Source: Ancylobacter sp. Lp-2
GTDB lineage: Bacteria; Pseudomonadota; Alphaproteobacteria; Rhizobiales; Xanthobacteraceae
Direction of reading: 5' to 3'
DNA length: 64,000 nucleotides
Assembly (NCBI RefSeq): GCF_020523795.1
Contig: NZ_JAJALI010000014.1
Span: forward strand, 37,075-101,074
Below the pieces are notes generated by a model that saw only the letters and a list, made by a program, of their open reading frames with translations, did not search any database and had not been told where the DNA came from. Below are positions 1-8,312 of this stretch, piece after piece (positions within the stretch are counted from its first letter, which is position 1; each line of letters opens with the position of its first letter). Made by a program: the position numbers and the translations under genes.

Positions 1-550
1 CCTTGCGCCGCCGTCGGCGCGCCGCGTCGAAGGCGACATGGGCGATGCGCTCGACCTCGGAGGCGGCGTAGAACATAGTATTGATGACCGCACGCTCGCC
101 CGTCGGCGTTTCGACCGGCCCCCGCGGCGTGCCGTAATAGATGTCGCTGTTCAATTCGCGCACGATCATGAGATCGAGCCCGTCGATCACCTCGGGCTTG
201 AGCGTCGAGGCGTCGATCAGCTCCGGGAACAGTTTCACCGGGCGGAAATTGGCAAACAGGCCCAATTCCTTGCGCAGTCGGCGCAAGGCGGCACCGGGCT
301 TCTTCACATGCGGGTAATGGTCGTATCTGGGATGGCCAACCGCACCGAACAGGATGGCGTCAGAGCGCAGCACGATGTCGAGCGTGGCCGGCGGCAATGG
401 ATCGTCGGCGACCTCGAGCCCGGCCCCGCCGACCGCGCCCTCTTCGAAGATGAAGGCGTCGCTGTCTTTGGTGACCGCGCGCAGTACCCTCACGGCTTGC
501 GGCACGATCTCCGGCCCGATGCCGTCACCCGGCAAGACAGCGATCCTCAT
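1..550 (-). CDS. 3-isopropylmalate/tartrate dehydrogenase family protein (LeuB-like), 3' part outside window
   Basis: The first 183 residues of an NAD-dependent beta-decarboxylating dehydrogenase are visible; the rest lies beyond the left edge. The protein opens with the family signature GDGIGPE (residues 8-14) and continues with the RRLRKELGLFANFRP stretch, whose arginines bind substrate in LeuB, and VRELNSDIYYG. Members oxidise and decarboxylate 2-hydroxy acids bearing a 3-carboxylate (isopropylmalate, tartrate, D-malate). It is the last visible gene of a minus-strand operon with a tricarboxylate transporter, an isocitrate-lyase-like enzyme and a ThDP enzyme. A catabolic role on an unusual hydroxy acid is therefore as likely as leucine synthesis. 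The start ATG at 550 begins exactly at the conserved N-terminus. Family is certain, substrate unknown. Confidence 0.85.
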   Translation of the reverse strand, partial: MRIAVLPGDGIGPEIVPQAVRVLRAVTKDSDAFIFEEGAVGGAGLEVADDPLPPATLDIVLRSDAILFGAVGHPRYDHYPHVKKPGAALRRLRKELGLFANFRPVKLFPELIDASTLKPEVIDGLDLMIVRELNSDIYYGTPRGPVETPTGERAVINTMFYAASEVERIAHVAFDAARRRRRK

Positions 551-629
551 CGTTCGACTTCTCCAGGAAAGGGATGCAAGAGCAGAGCGGCGCCGCGGCC
601 GTGAATTTCCAGCCGCGGCGTTGGGGGGA

Positions 630-1649
630 TCAATTGATCTTCGACAGGAGGCTGGAGATGCGAGCGACCTCGCCGTTCCAGTAGGTGTTGTACTGTGCGG
701 CGTCCATGTAGCGGATCTCCAGGCCCATCTCTGCGAATTTCGACTTGTATTCCGGTGAGTTGGCGATCTTGCCGAGCGTCTCCCCGATCCTCGCCGCCAT
801 CTTTGGGTCGACGCCGGCCGGGAAAGCAAAGCCGCGCGAGGTGCCGGAATAGATCTTGAAGCCCTGCGATTCCGCCGTCGGCACGCCGGGCGCATAGGCG
901 CTTTCCTGCTTGTCGAACACGGCAAGGATGCGGACGCGACCGGATTTCACCTGCGCGACGAAATCGCCCACGCTGCCTTGCACCGCGTCGATATTGCCGC
1001 CGAGCAGGGTGTTCAAGGCAAGGCCGGAGTCATTGTGGAACACCGGCGTGAAGGAGACGCCGGCTCCCTGCTCCATGGCGATGACGTCGAGATGTTCGCG
1101 GCCGCGTGGGCCGACCACGCCGACGGTCCGCTCTGCGGGCTTTTCCTTGGCGGCGGCGATCAGGTCGCCGAGCGACTTGTAAGGACTGTCGGCACGCACT
1201 GCGATGGCGCCGGCATCATAGGAAAAGTTGCCGATGCCGATGAAGCTTTCCTTGTTGAAGTTCGCTTTCCGCGAGGGATCGAGCATGACGGTGATCGCGG
1301 TCGGCAGAGAAATCAGGCCGAACGTGTAGCCATCCTTCGGTGCATCCGCGAGCGCCTGCACCCCGACCTGCACCCCTGCACCGGGGCGGTTCACGACCTG
1401 GAAGGACGTGCCGGGAAATTCCTTTTCCATCGCCGCCGCGACGAAGCGAGCATTGATGTCGGTGCCACTGCCGGCCGAGCCCGCGACGATGATGGTGAAG
1501 CGCTTGCCGGGCTCGGGATAGGCTTGGGCCGAAGCCGGGCTCGGCGCCAGCAGCGCGAGGCCGGTGACGGTGAGCGCCGCGGCGAGGAACGTCCGGCGTG
1601 AGCCGATCTGCATGCCCGGGGCCCGGTCCGGTTGTGTCCGTTTGGTCAT
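630..1649 (-). CDS. tctC: Tripartite tricarboxylate transporter substrate-binding protein (TctC/Bug family)
   Basis: A periplasmic solute receptor of 339 residues that hands a carboxylate to the TctA/TctB membrane complex encoded just upstream in the operon. The N-terminus has a twin-arginine-like export signal: SRRTFL near residue 17, a hydrophobic stretch, and an ASA-Q cleavage site near residue 42. The mature part carries Bug-family features such as the NRPGAG segment after the first strand-helix unit and the AES(Q)GF region. The frame is open to 1751, but the ATG at 1649 has a good ribosome site (GGGAGGAC) and precedes the signal peptide, so it is preferred. Bug proteins bind many organic acids, so the ligand cannot be predicted. 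Confidence 0.9.
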   Translation of the reverse strand: MTKRTQPDRAPGMQIGSRRTFLAAALTVTGLALLAPSPASAQAYPEPGKRFTIIVAGSAGSGTDINARFVAAAMEKEFPGTSFQVVNRPGAGVQVGVQALADAPKDGYTFGLISLPTAITVMLDPSRKANFNKESFIGIGNFSYDAGAIAVRADSPYKSLGDLIAAAKEKPAERTVGVVGPRGREHLDVIAMEQGAGVSFTPVFHNDSGLALNTLLGGNIDAVQGSVGDFVAQVKSGRVRILAVFDKQESAYAPGVPTAESQGFKIYSGTSRGFAFPAGVDPKMAARIGETLGKIANSPEYKSKFAEMGLEIRYMDAAQYNTYWNGEVARISSLLSKIN

Positions 1650-1790
1650 TGTCGTCCTCCCATTCTGATGCCGACCTCCGGGGCCGGCGAATACGGCGCT
1701 GTTGCGCTCTGTTTCTGGTGGGTGGAAACGGAAGGCGTGAGCCATTTCCAACCAAATACGGATTAATTCCTAGCGGCCTCTCCCGCCGAG

Positions 1791-2711
1791 TCAATCGGCG
1801 CCGGCGTCTTCACCGCGGGGATCGCGATTGCCGTCGGCATAGCGATTTCCACGCTCCAGAAAGCGGTCGAGGCCGAGCAACGCGCTGCGCTCGTCGAGGG
1901 AGAACATCTTCTCGGGATAGAACTCGCCGAGCCCGCCGGTGAGCTTCAGCGATGCCATCAGATCGGTCATCGCCCGGAGTGCGGTCTTCTGCAGCGCGCC
2001 GGGATAGGTGATGATGGCGTAGCCAAGCTCGGTCAGTTCGGGAATGCTGAGGAGGGGCGTCCGGCCGCCCTCGGCCATGTTGGCCATCAGCGGAATGCCG
2101 AGCGGTGCGAGCGCGTCGACGTTGTCCGCGAGCTCCGTGCGGGTGAGCGGTGCCTCGATGAAGATGGCATCCGCGCCTGCCTCGGAATAGGCGCGCGCCC
2201 GTATCAGGGCCTCCTCCGGGCCATGCAGCGCGCGAGCATCGGTGCGGGCGATGAGGATCAGGTCGGGGTCGGTACGTGCGTCTACCGCGGCGCGGATCTT
2301 CTGGAACATTTCCTCTGTCGGCACCACGTCCTTGCCGGCGAAGTGCCCGCAGCGCTTGGGCGCGACTTGATCCTCGATAAAGAGCGCGGCGACACCCGCC
2401 GCCTGGAATTCCCGCACGGTCCGGTAGACGTTCAACGGGTTTCCATAGCCGGTATCGCAATCGGCGATCACCGGGATGTCGACGGCGGAGACGATGGCGC
2501 GCGTCTGGTTCAAGGCCTCCGAGAACGTCACCAGCCCGAGGTCGGGAACGCCGAGCGCGCTGGCGGCGACCCCCGCGCCGGAAACCATCACGGCCTCGAA
2601 CCCGGCCCGTGCCGCGACGAGCGCGCTGAGGCAGTCATAGACACCGGGTGCGACGATGGGTGTCCGACGCGCAAGCTGGCTACGCAATGCGCGTCGATGC
2701 CGATCGGCCAT
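1791..2711 (-). CDS. Isocitrate lyase / PEP mutase family protein (methylisocitrate lyase-like)
   Basis: A 306-residue alpha/beta-barrel enzyme of the isocitrate lyase/phosphoenolpyruvate mutase superfamily. Visible hallmarks are the Mg-binding region ADCDTGYGN (about residues 83-91) and the catalytic-loop motif KRCGH (119-123), which carries the cysteine used by true C-C lyases such as methylisocitrate and dimethylmalate lyases. It lies between tctA and tctC in one minus-strand operon, which suggests cleavage of the imported carboxylate or a product of it. The ATG at 2711 is chosen because GGAGG sits five bases before it; the ATG at 2723 actually contains part of that ribosome site. Lyase chemistry is likely; the substrate is not known. 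Confidence 0.85.
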   Translation of the reverse strand: MADRHRRALRSQLARRTPIVAPGVYDCLSALVAARAGFEAVMVSGAGVAASALGVPDLGLVTFSEALNQTRAIVSAVDIPVIADCDTGYGNPLNVYRTVREFQAAGVAALFIEDQVAPKRCGHFAGKDVVPTEEMFQKIRAAVDARTDPDLILIARTDARALHGPEEALIRARAYSEAGADAIFIEAPLTRTELADNVDALAPLGIPLMANMAEGGRTPLLSIPELTELGYAIITYPGALQKTALRAMTDLMASLKLTGGLGEFYPEKMFSLDERSALLGLDRFLERGNRYADGNRDPRGEDAGAD

Positions 2712-2738
2712 CGTATCCTCCATGGGTTTTCCGCGGGT

Positions 2739-4247
2739 TCAGTCCGTCGCGTCCTTGCCGAGCTGCCCGCGGGCTCGCGCCCGCCGGCTCCAGAGGGGCA
2801 CCGTCAGAACGATGACTCCACAGATCAGCAGGATGCAGGCGAGGGGGCTGCGGAACAGGATATCGACATTGCCGCGCGAGATGCTGAGCGCCTGTCGCAG
2901 CGCGCCTTCCATCAGCGGTCCGATGATGAGTGTCAGCGCGATCGGGGCGAGCGGGAATTCCAGCTTGCGGAGCACCACGCCGATCAGGCCGAAAAGCAGC
3001 ATCACCCAGACATCGAACACCGCATTGTTCACGAGGTAGGTGCCGAGGCAGATGAACAGGATGATGAGCGGGTTGAGTATGCCGAGCGGCACCTTCAGGA
3101 TGCGTACCCAAAGTCCGATCAGCGGCACGTTGAGGATCAGGAGCATCAGATTGCCGATGATCATGCTGGCGATGATCGGCCAGACGATCTCCGGCTTTTC
3201 GCTGAACAGCAGCGGCCCGGGGGCGAGACCGTTCATGATGAAGGCGCCGAGGAGGATGGCGACGCTGGGCGAACCGGGAATGCCGAGCGTGAACAGCGGG
3301 ATCAGCGCGGCGTTGGCATGGGAGTTGTTGGCCGTCTCCGGACCGGCCACGCCCTCGATCGCTCCGGTGCCGAAGGTCCAGGGCCGCCGCGAGACGGCCT
3401 TCTCGACCCCATAGGAGATGAAGGACGCGAGCGCCTGAGTGGTACCGGGAACCAGGCCGAGAAAAAAGCCGAGCACGGTGCCGCGCGCGATGGGGCCGGC
3501 GGAGTCCTTCATGTCCTGCTTGGTCGGATAGAGCGAGGAGAGTTTCGCCTCGCGCAGCGTCGGCGGCGGGCCGTCGGCCGCGAGCAAGATCTCCGAAAGG
3601 CCGAACAGGCCCATCACGACGGGGACGAAATCGAGCCCGCCGAGCAGGTTGGTGAAGCCCAGATCGAAACGTGGCGTGCCCATGGTCGGGTCGGTGCCGA
3701 TGGTGCCCAGCAGCAGACCGAACACCGCCATGGCGAGGGCACGCAACATGGAATCGCCCGCCAGCAGTGCCAGCGTGGCCAGCCCGATGAACAGGAGCGC
3801 GAAGAACTCCGGAGGGCCGAACTTCAGCGCGACGTCGGTCAGCAACGGCGCGATGAAGACCAGTGCCAGCACGGCGGCGGTGCCGCCAATGAAGGAGCCG
3901 ATGGCGGCGATGCTCAGGGCGGCACCAGCGCGGCCTTTTCGAGCCATCTCCGTGCCGTCGAGCATCGTCACGACCGAGGCGACCTCGCCCGGCACGCTCA
4001 TCAGCACGGTGGAAATCGTGCCGCCGTAATAGCTGCCGTAGAAGATGGCGGCGAGCATGATGATCGCGCCGGTGGGGTCGAGCTTGTAGGTCAGCGGCAG
4101 CAGGATGACCATGCCGCCGGCGGAGCCGATACCGGGCAGCACGCCGACCAACGTGCCGACGAGGCAGCCGATCAGCGCATAAAGGAGGTTTTCCGGCGTC
4201 AGGGCGATGCCGAAACCGACGATGAAATCATACAGGCTGCTGGTCAT
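2739..4247 (-). CDS. tctA: Tripartite tricarboxylate transporter large permease TctA
   Basis: The 502-residue large membrane subunit of a TTT-family secondary transporter, with about eleven hydrophobic segments across its whole length. Family-typical glycine-rich stretches are seen near the N-terminus (GVLPGIGSAGG), in FYGSYYGGTISTVLMSVPGE, and in the second half (GTTQALASFISYGVEK, GIPGSPSVAILLGAF). The tctB stop codon lies three bases upstream of its ATG, so the two are surely co-transcribed and probably coupled. With TctB and TctC it would import a carboxylate using an ion gradient. Length is normal for the family. Confidence 0.95.
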   Translation of the reverse strand: MTSSLYDFIVGFGIALTPENLLYALIGCLVGTLVGVLPGIGSAGGMVILLPLTYKLDPTGAIIMLAAIFYGSYYGGTISTVLMSVPGEVASVVTMLDGTEMARKGRAGAALSIAAIGSFIGGTAAVLALVFIAPLLTDVALKFGPPEFFALLFIGLATLALLAGDSMLRALAMAVFGLLLGTIGTDPTMGTPRFDLGFTNLLGGLDFVPVVMGLFGLSEILLAADGPPPTLREAKLSSLYPTKQDMKDSAGPIARGTVLGFFLGLVPGTTQALASFISYGVEKAVSRRPWTFGTGAIEGVAGPETANNSHANAALIPLFTLGIPGSPSVAILLGAFIMNGLAPGPLLFSEKPEIVWPIIASMIIGNLMLLILNVPLIGLWVRILKVPLGILNPLIILFICLGTYLVNNAVFDVWVMLLFGLIGVVLRKLEFPLAPIALTLIIGPLMEGALRQALSISRGNVDILFRSPLACILLICGVIVLTVPLWSRRARARGQLGKDATD

Positions 4248-4250
4248 CGC

Positions 4251-4787
4251 TCAGAGTCCGATCGCGCTCAGGAGACCGAAAGGTGTGGTGGGCAGAAAGA
4301 CGCCGAGCCACTGCACGAACACCCAGGCCACGCCGACGCTGCCTCCCAGCGCGACCAGCAGCGCGGTGAGCGGGCGGACGCGGTTCATCAGCATCAGCAC
4401 GATGAGCACCAGGAACATGGTGATGACGAAGCCGGCGCGTTCGACCGCCAGCGCGAAGAAGGCGATGGCGGCGAAAGTCACGCCCATCTGGATCGCCGGC
4501 GTGCGTTCGGGAAGGATCCTCTCCGGCAAGGCAGGCGACCTGCCGAGCAGGCTTGCGCCGAGGATCGCGAGCGACAGCAGCCCCAATACGCCGCCGAGCC
4601 ACATGGGGAAGAAACCCGGGCCGGGGCCGACGGGCGTGTAGTAAACGAGGTCGCGCGCTTGCCACATCACCCACAAGCCGAGCAGGGCGAAGGCCAGCGC
4701 GACCAGCCGGAACAGCGCCAATGCGAGACCGCGCGCCGTGCCGATGGGAGGATGAGCGGCGGTCTGTACGTCCATGGGATCGGCCAT
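4251..4787 (-). CDS. tctB: Tripartite tricarboxylate transporter small permease TctB
   Basis: The 178-residue small membrane subunit of the TTT transporter, with four hydrophobic segments, the first preceded by a short cytoplasmic N-terminus. The order tctB-tctA with a three-base gap is the usual arrangement of this transporter. The ATG at 4787 follows an AGAGGGAG ribosome site and is preferred over the ATG at 4811. A 79-base gap separates it from the ThDP enzyme gene upstream, which is transcribed in the same direction. Confidence 0.88.
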   Translation of the reverse strand: MADPMDVQTAAHPPIGTARGLALALFRLVALAFALLGLWVMWQARDLVYYTPVGPGPGFFPMWLGGVLGLLSLAILGASLLGRSPALPERILPERTPAIQMGVTFAAIAFFALAVERAGFVITMFLVLIVLMLMNRVRPLTALLVALGGSVGVAWVFVQWLGVFLPTTPFGLLSAIGL

Positions 4788-4866
4788 GCTCTCCCTCTTC
4801 ATCATTCGCACTCGTTGCCGTGCAGGCGGAACCGGATGGTGTCCGCCAGACGGATTGCCAAAGGCG

Positions 4867-6561
4867 TCAGGCGGACTGGAGCTGCCGCTCGAGAGCGGTC
4901 TGACGAAGCTTGGAGAGAGTGGTGCGGGCCGTGATCGCCTCCGGGTCCGTCACCAACTCGATCAACGCGCTGCCGGGTGCCTTCAGTGCCCGGTCGAGAC
5001 AGGCGGCGAAATCGGCGGTCCGCTCCACACGTTCGGCGAATAAGCCATAGGCTTGCGCGAGCGCCACGAAGTCCGGATTGACGATTTCGGTGGCGATGAC
5101 GCGGCCTGGAAATTCGCGCTCCTGATGCATGCGGATCGTGCCGTAGATGCCGTTATTGGCGACGATGAAGAGAATCTTCAGGCCATACTGGGCGGCGGTG
5201 CCGATCTCTTGGCCATGCATCTGGAAGCAGCCATCACCGGAGACCGACAGCACGGCCCTTTCCGGGAAGGCGACCTTGGCGGCGATGGCGGCCGGCACGG
5301 CGTAGCCCATCGCTCCCGAGGTGGGGGCGAGCTGGGTGCGGTATCCGTGGAAACGCCAATGGCGGTGTACCCAGCCGGTATAGTTGCCGGCGCCGGAACA
5401 GACGATGGTGTCCGGTGGCAATGTCTCGCGCAGCGTGACCATCACCTCGCCGAGATTGACCGCGCCCGGCAACGGGCCGGGCAGAAGTGTGTGCTCATAT
5501 GCGGCCCGCGCCTCGGTCACCCAGCTCTCCGGTGCCGAGGCGGTCTTGCCGATGCGGGCGGCGAGCTGGCTCGCCACCACGGCAGGGCTGGCGGCAATGG
5601 CGAGATCCGCTTGGTAGACCTTTCCGAGCTCCTCGGGATCGGCATGGATATGAGCGAACGGCCTGCCAATGCGCGGCGGCTTCAGAAGGGCGTAGCCAGC
5701 GGTCGTCATCTCCCCGAGGCGGGGACCGAGCGCGACGAGGAGATCGGCCTGCTCGAGGCGCTGCAGAAGACCCGGATCGGCGCCGATCGTGAAATGGCCG
5801 ACATAGTTGGGATGATCATTGTCGACATAATCCTGGCAGCGCAACGAGACCGCGACCGGTACGCCACGCCGCTCGGCATAGGCCATCAGCTGCTCGCCGG
5901 CGGATTGCGTCCAGCCACCACCTCCGACCATGATGAGGGGCCGCGCGGCGGCCGCGATCATCTCGTCGAGCCGGTCGATCTGTTCCTCGCGCGCCGCGGC
6001 CGGGATTGGATGCGCGGCAATGCCGGGCTCCGGCGGATCGTCGATGAGATCGGACAGCACGTCTTCCGGCAGCGCCAGCACGACAGGGCCGGGTCGGCCA
6101 GCCATGGCGACCTGGAAGGCGCGGTGGACATATTCGGGGATGCGGCGCGGGTCGGAAATTTCTGCCGACCATTTGACGAGCGGCGCGAACATGGTGGAAA
6201 AATCCACCTCCTGAAAGCCCTCGCGATGGCGCATGCGCCGTGCGACCTGACCGATGAAGAGCACCATCGGCGTTGAATCCTGGAAGGCCGTGTGCACGCC
6301 GGTCGAGGCATTGGTGGCGCCCGGCCCACGCGTGACGAAGCAAACTCCCGGTCGGTTGGTCAGCTTGCCATAGGCCTCCGCCATGTTGGCGGCGCCGCCC
6401 TCCTGCCGGCACACGACGAGGCGGATCGCATCCCGCGCCTCATAAAGCGCGTCCAGCACGGCGAGATAGCTCTCGCCGGGAACGCAGAATGCCGTGTCGA
6501 CGCCCTGAGCCTGCAGGCACTCCACCAGGAGCGCCCCACCCGTCTTGGCCTTGTTGCTCAT
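4867..6561 (-). CDS. Thiamine diphosphate-dependent enzyme, acetolactate synthase large-subunit-like
   Basis: A 564-residue three-domain ThDP enzyme. The catalytic glutamate is Glu30 in PGES, and the cofactor signature GDG followed by NN (GDGCFQM...VANNGIYG) lies in the C-terminal third. Such enzymes decarboxylate or condense 2-keto acids (acetolactate synthase, glyoxylate carboligase, benzoylformate and oxalyl-CoA decarboxylases). It is the first gene of the minus-strand operon with the Tct transporter, an isocitrate-lyase-like enzyme and a LeuB-like dehydrogenase. No ilvN-type small subunit is nearby, so a catabolic decarboxylase or carboligase is more likely than branched-chain amino-acid synthesis. 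The frame is open to a TTG at 6576; the ATG at 6561 is preferred although its ribosome site is weak. Confidence 0.87.
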   Translation of the reverse strand: MSNKAKTGGALLVECLQAQGVDTAFCVPGESYLAVLDALYEARDAIRLVVCRQEGGAANMAEAYGKLTNRPGVCFVTRGPGATNASTGVHTAFQDSTPMVLFIGQVARRMRHREGFQEVDFSTMFAPLVKWSAEISDPRRIPEYVHRAFQVAMAGRPGPVVLALPEDVLSDLIDDPPEPGIAAHPIPAAAREEQIDRLDEMIAAAARPLIMVGGGGWTQSAGEQLMAYAERRGVPVAVSLRCQDYVDNDHPNYVGHFTIGADPGLLQRLEQADLLVALGPRLGEMTTAGYALLKPPRIGRPFAHIHADPEELGKVYQADLAIAASPAVVASQLAARIGKTASAPESWVTEARAAYEHTLLPGPLPGAVNLGEVMVTLRETLPPDTIVCSGAGNYTGWVHRHWRFHGYRTQLAPTSGAMGYAVPAAIAAKVAFPERAVLSVSGDGCFQMHGQEIGTAAQYGLKILFIVANNGIYGTIRMHQEREFPGRVIATEIVNPDFVALAQAYGLFAERVERTADFAACLDRALKAPGSALIELVTDPEAITARTTLSKLRQTALERQLQSA

Positions 6562-6682
6562 ACAGTTCAACGCCAACCCCGCCGCCTATATCAGACCAAT
6601 GTGATCCAAATATCTACCAAATGCGACCATTCTGACAAGCGGGGTCGCGGGAGGCGGGACAATTTGCAGCATTTGATCCTAT

Positions 6683-6696
6683 ATTGGGGAACCAAT
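6683..6696. promoter_or_regulatory. Inverted repeat, candidate GntR operator
   Basis: A perfect 5-bp inverted repeat with a 4-bp spacer (ATTGG-GGAA-CCAAT) lies 20 bases before the GntR start codon, in the region shared with the divergent catabolic operon. Regulators of this subfamily usually bind short inverted repeats in such shared regions. It may serve autoregulation; binding is inferred. Confidence 0.35.
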
Positions 6697-6716
6697 CCGT
6701 CGTCGCAGCGAGAGAC

Positions 6717-7433
6717 ATGGGAACCTTGGTCGATACTGCCGAACTTTCGGGCGCGCGCGCCGTCTCGGACGCCAGCAGCCATGCCATCTATCGGAGCCTG
6801 AAGGACCGAATTGTCGGAGGCGGCTTCCCGCCCGGCACCCGGTTGCCGACCGAGCGCGCATTGGCGGAACGCTTCAACGCTGCGCGCAACACGGTCCGCA
6901 AGACGATGAACCGGCTGGTCAGCGAAGGGTTGGTGATCCGCCATGTCGGTCGCGGCAGCTTCGTCGCCGACGCCGTAGCTGGCGACAACGCCACCGGCGG
7001 CACGCAGGAGCACTACCGCCTGAGCGAGCTTCTGGAAGCGCGCCTTCTGTTCGAGCCCCGCCTCGCCGAACTCGCAGTGGAGCGCGCGACGGAGGCCGAG
7101 CTGATCGGGCTTACCAGCCACCTCGAGGCGCTCAGCTCGGCGCAGTCCTGGGTCGATTTCAAGGAAGCGAAATACGCGCTTCATCTCGCCATTGCGCGGG
7201 CATCCAAGAACCGCTTCCTGGAGCACGTCTTCGAGCAGATCGTCGCTTCGCGTCGGAAGGCCGGCTGGGCGCGACCGGGCGGTCACCTCGTGCCGCTGCC
7301 GATGCTGCGCGATGCCGCGGTCCGCGATAATGCGGCGATCATCGACGCACTGCAGTCGCGTAACGGCGATGTCGCCCGCACGCTCATCTGCGAATACCTG
7401 CAGAGGACACTGATGTCGATCTCGGGCGATTAG
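6717..7433 (+). CDS. GntR family transcriptional regulator, FadR subfamily
   Basis: A 238-residue regulator. The winged helix-turn-helix occupies about residues 20-90 (PPGTRLPTERALAERFNAARNTVRKTMNRL, then a GRGSFV wing). It is followed by an all-helical FCD ligand-binding domain with conserved E-x-R (LLEARLLFEPRLAELA) and histidine (HLAIARAS) positions that bind metal and organic acids in this family. It is transcribed away from the ThDP/Tct operon, with 155 bp between the start codons, so control of that operon by its substrate is the natural inference. The ATG at 6717 has a GCGAGAG ribosome site; an in-frame TTG at 6684 is less likely. Confidence 0.9.
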   Translation: MGTLVDTAELSGARAVSDASSHAIYRSLKDRIVGGGFPPGTRLPTERALAERFNAARNTVRKTMNRLVSEGLVIRHVGRGSFVADAVAGDNATGGTQEHYRLSELLEARLLFEPRLAELAVERATEAELIGLTSHLEALSSAQSWVDFKEAKYALHLAIARASKNRFLEHVFEQIVASRRKAGWARPGGHLVPLPMLRDAAVRDNAAIIDALQSRNGDVARTLICEYLQRTLMSISGD

Positions 7434-7489
7434 TAGACCGCTGTCTTCCTCAGCGTCAGCTGCCGGCCGGTGTCCATAATGCCGGGGCG

Positions 7490-7718
7490 TGGATTTGTAA
7501 GTTCTGAGCCAGAATCTTGCTGGTCCGAGGAGGGCGGCCGAGAGGACATTTCGGGCGACGGTGTTGCAGTGTGTCGCAACGCGCCTGACGTGTTTGAGCG
7601 TGTGGAGGTGACTCGGAACCCGCTCGCACAGACTGGCCGGCTCGACGGATTGCTGAACCTTGCGATGCTGTCGTTCCGGGATGTGAGCCTGATCCGCCGC
7701 GCGAGCGGGCCAGGTCAT
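7490..7718 (-). pseudogene. IS5-family transposase, C-terminal remnant
   Basis: Read on the minus strand, this stretch translates to AHIPER, then ERVPSHLHTLKHVRRVATHCNTVARNVLSAA...FWLR. That is the recognisable end of IS5-type transposases (typically ERFFNKIKQCRRVATRYDK...LWLR, including the catalytic glutamate region). Only the last 70 or so residues remain. No start, no N-terminal two thirds and no convincing terminal inverted repeat were seen, so it is a dead fragment. It abuts a spoVR fragment, suggesting an old insertion followed by deletion. Recognition is from memory of the family. Confidence 0.55.
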
Positions 7719-7759
7719 GCGAGCCCATCATGGCCTAGATACCTATATGGACGAGCGCA

Positions 7760-7985
7760 GCTGTGGCCGGATCAGCCGCCAACTGGCCCGACCATACGAT
7801 ATCGGCCGGCTCGACCCGCATATCGAGATCGTCGATGTCGATCTCGCCGGCGATGTTTGGTTCATCCTGGACCATGCCGTGATCAATGGCGGCCTGCTCG
7901 ATGAGGCCGATGCCGGGCCTGTGCTCCAGCATCGTGCCGATCTATGAGCGACATCACGCTGCTCGGGAAGTGGACCAGTCCGGCG
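7760..7985 (+). pseudogene. SpoVR family protein, C-terminal fragment
   Basis: The plus-strand frame reads RQLARPYDIGRLDPHIEIVDVDLAGD, then NGGLLDEADAGPVLQHRADL before a stop at 7945-7947. This matches the C-terminal region of SpoVR-like proteins, which have a conserved NVDVRGDR-type strand followed by LDE and VLxHLxxLWG. A frame change at the stop brings back SDITLLG, resembling the usual residues after LWG. The N-terminal 400 or so residues are absent; an IS5 transposase remnant lies where they should be. The partner genes prkA and yeaH of intact spoVR loci are not in the window. Probably a non-functional remnant. Confidence 0.5.
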
Positions 7986-8184
7986 AGGGGCGGAAGGAGC
8001 GCCTCGCCAATCCTCGCATAGGGGTGAGGGCGGCGTGAACGCCCCTTAGGCGCACGGGCCCAGCGCCCTGCCGCGCCAGCGTTCCGCCGGCCTATAAGCG
8101 CGCACATACGAACACAGCGATGTGGCACGCTGCTCGATAAGTACTGTTGACCTATTTCGCTATCACTGGTGGCAAAGAAGCAAG
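7986..8184. other. Gene-free stretch beyond the relics
   Basis: About 200 bases between the spoVR remnant and the promoter of the oxidase locus. Both strands were read: no open frame with a ribosome site and recognisable content was found, and no RNA gene. It is probably decayed sequence continuing the IS5/spoVR graveyard. Confidence 0.5.
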
Positions 8185-8213
8185 CTGACAGGAGATATCG
8201 CTCGGCGTATACT
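8185..8213 (+). promoter_or_regulatory. Sigma-70-like promoter for the DUF2189/cytochrome oxidase locus
   Basis: CTGACA and TATACT are separated by exactly 17 bp, a close match to the housekeeping consensus, about 100 bases before the DUF2189 start codon. No other strong promoter is seen between here and the oxidase subunit II gene, so it may serve the whole operon. Confidence 0.55.
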
Positions 8214-8312
8214 CAATTTTCAGTAGTCGCGGTACGTCCGTGATCGACACTTCTTGGGCGCGCCTAATCGCGACGGGTATCTCCTCGGGCAGGTCGTTCG
8301 GGAGGAATGGCG

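Noticed and set aside
2223..4934. A 903-residue plus-strand open frame opposite tctA/tctB
   Set aside because: Its product is low-complexity (rich in E, R, D, Q, H, G) with no domain, and it runs antisense to well-recognised transporter genes; it is a GC-driven shadow.
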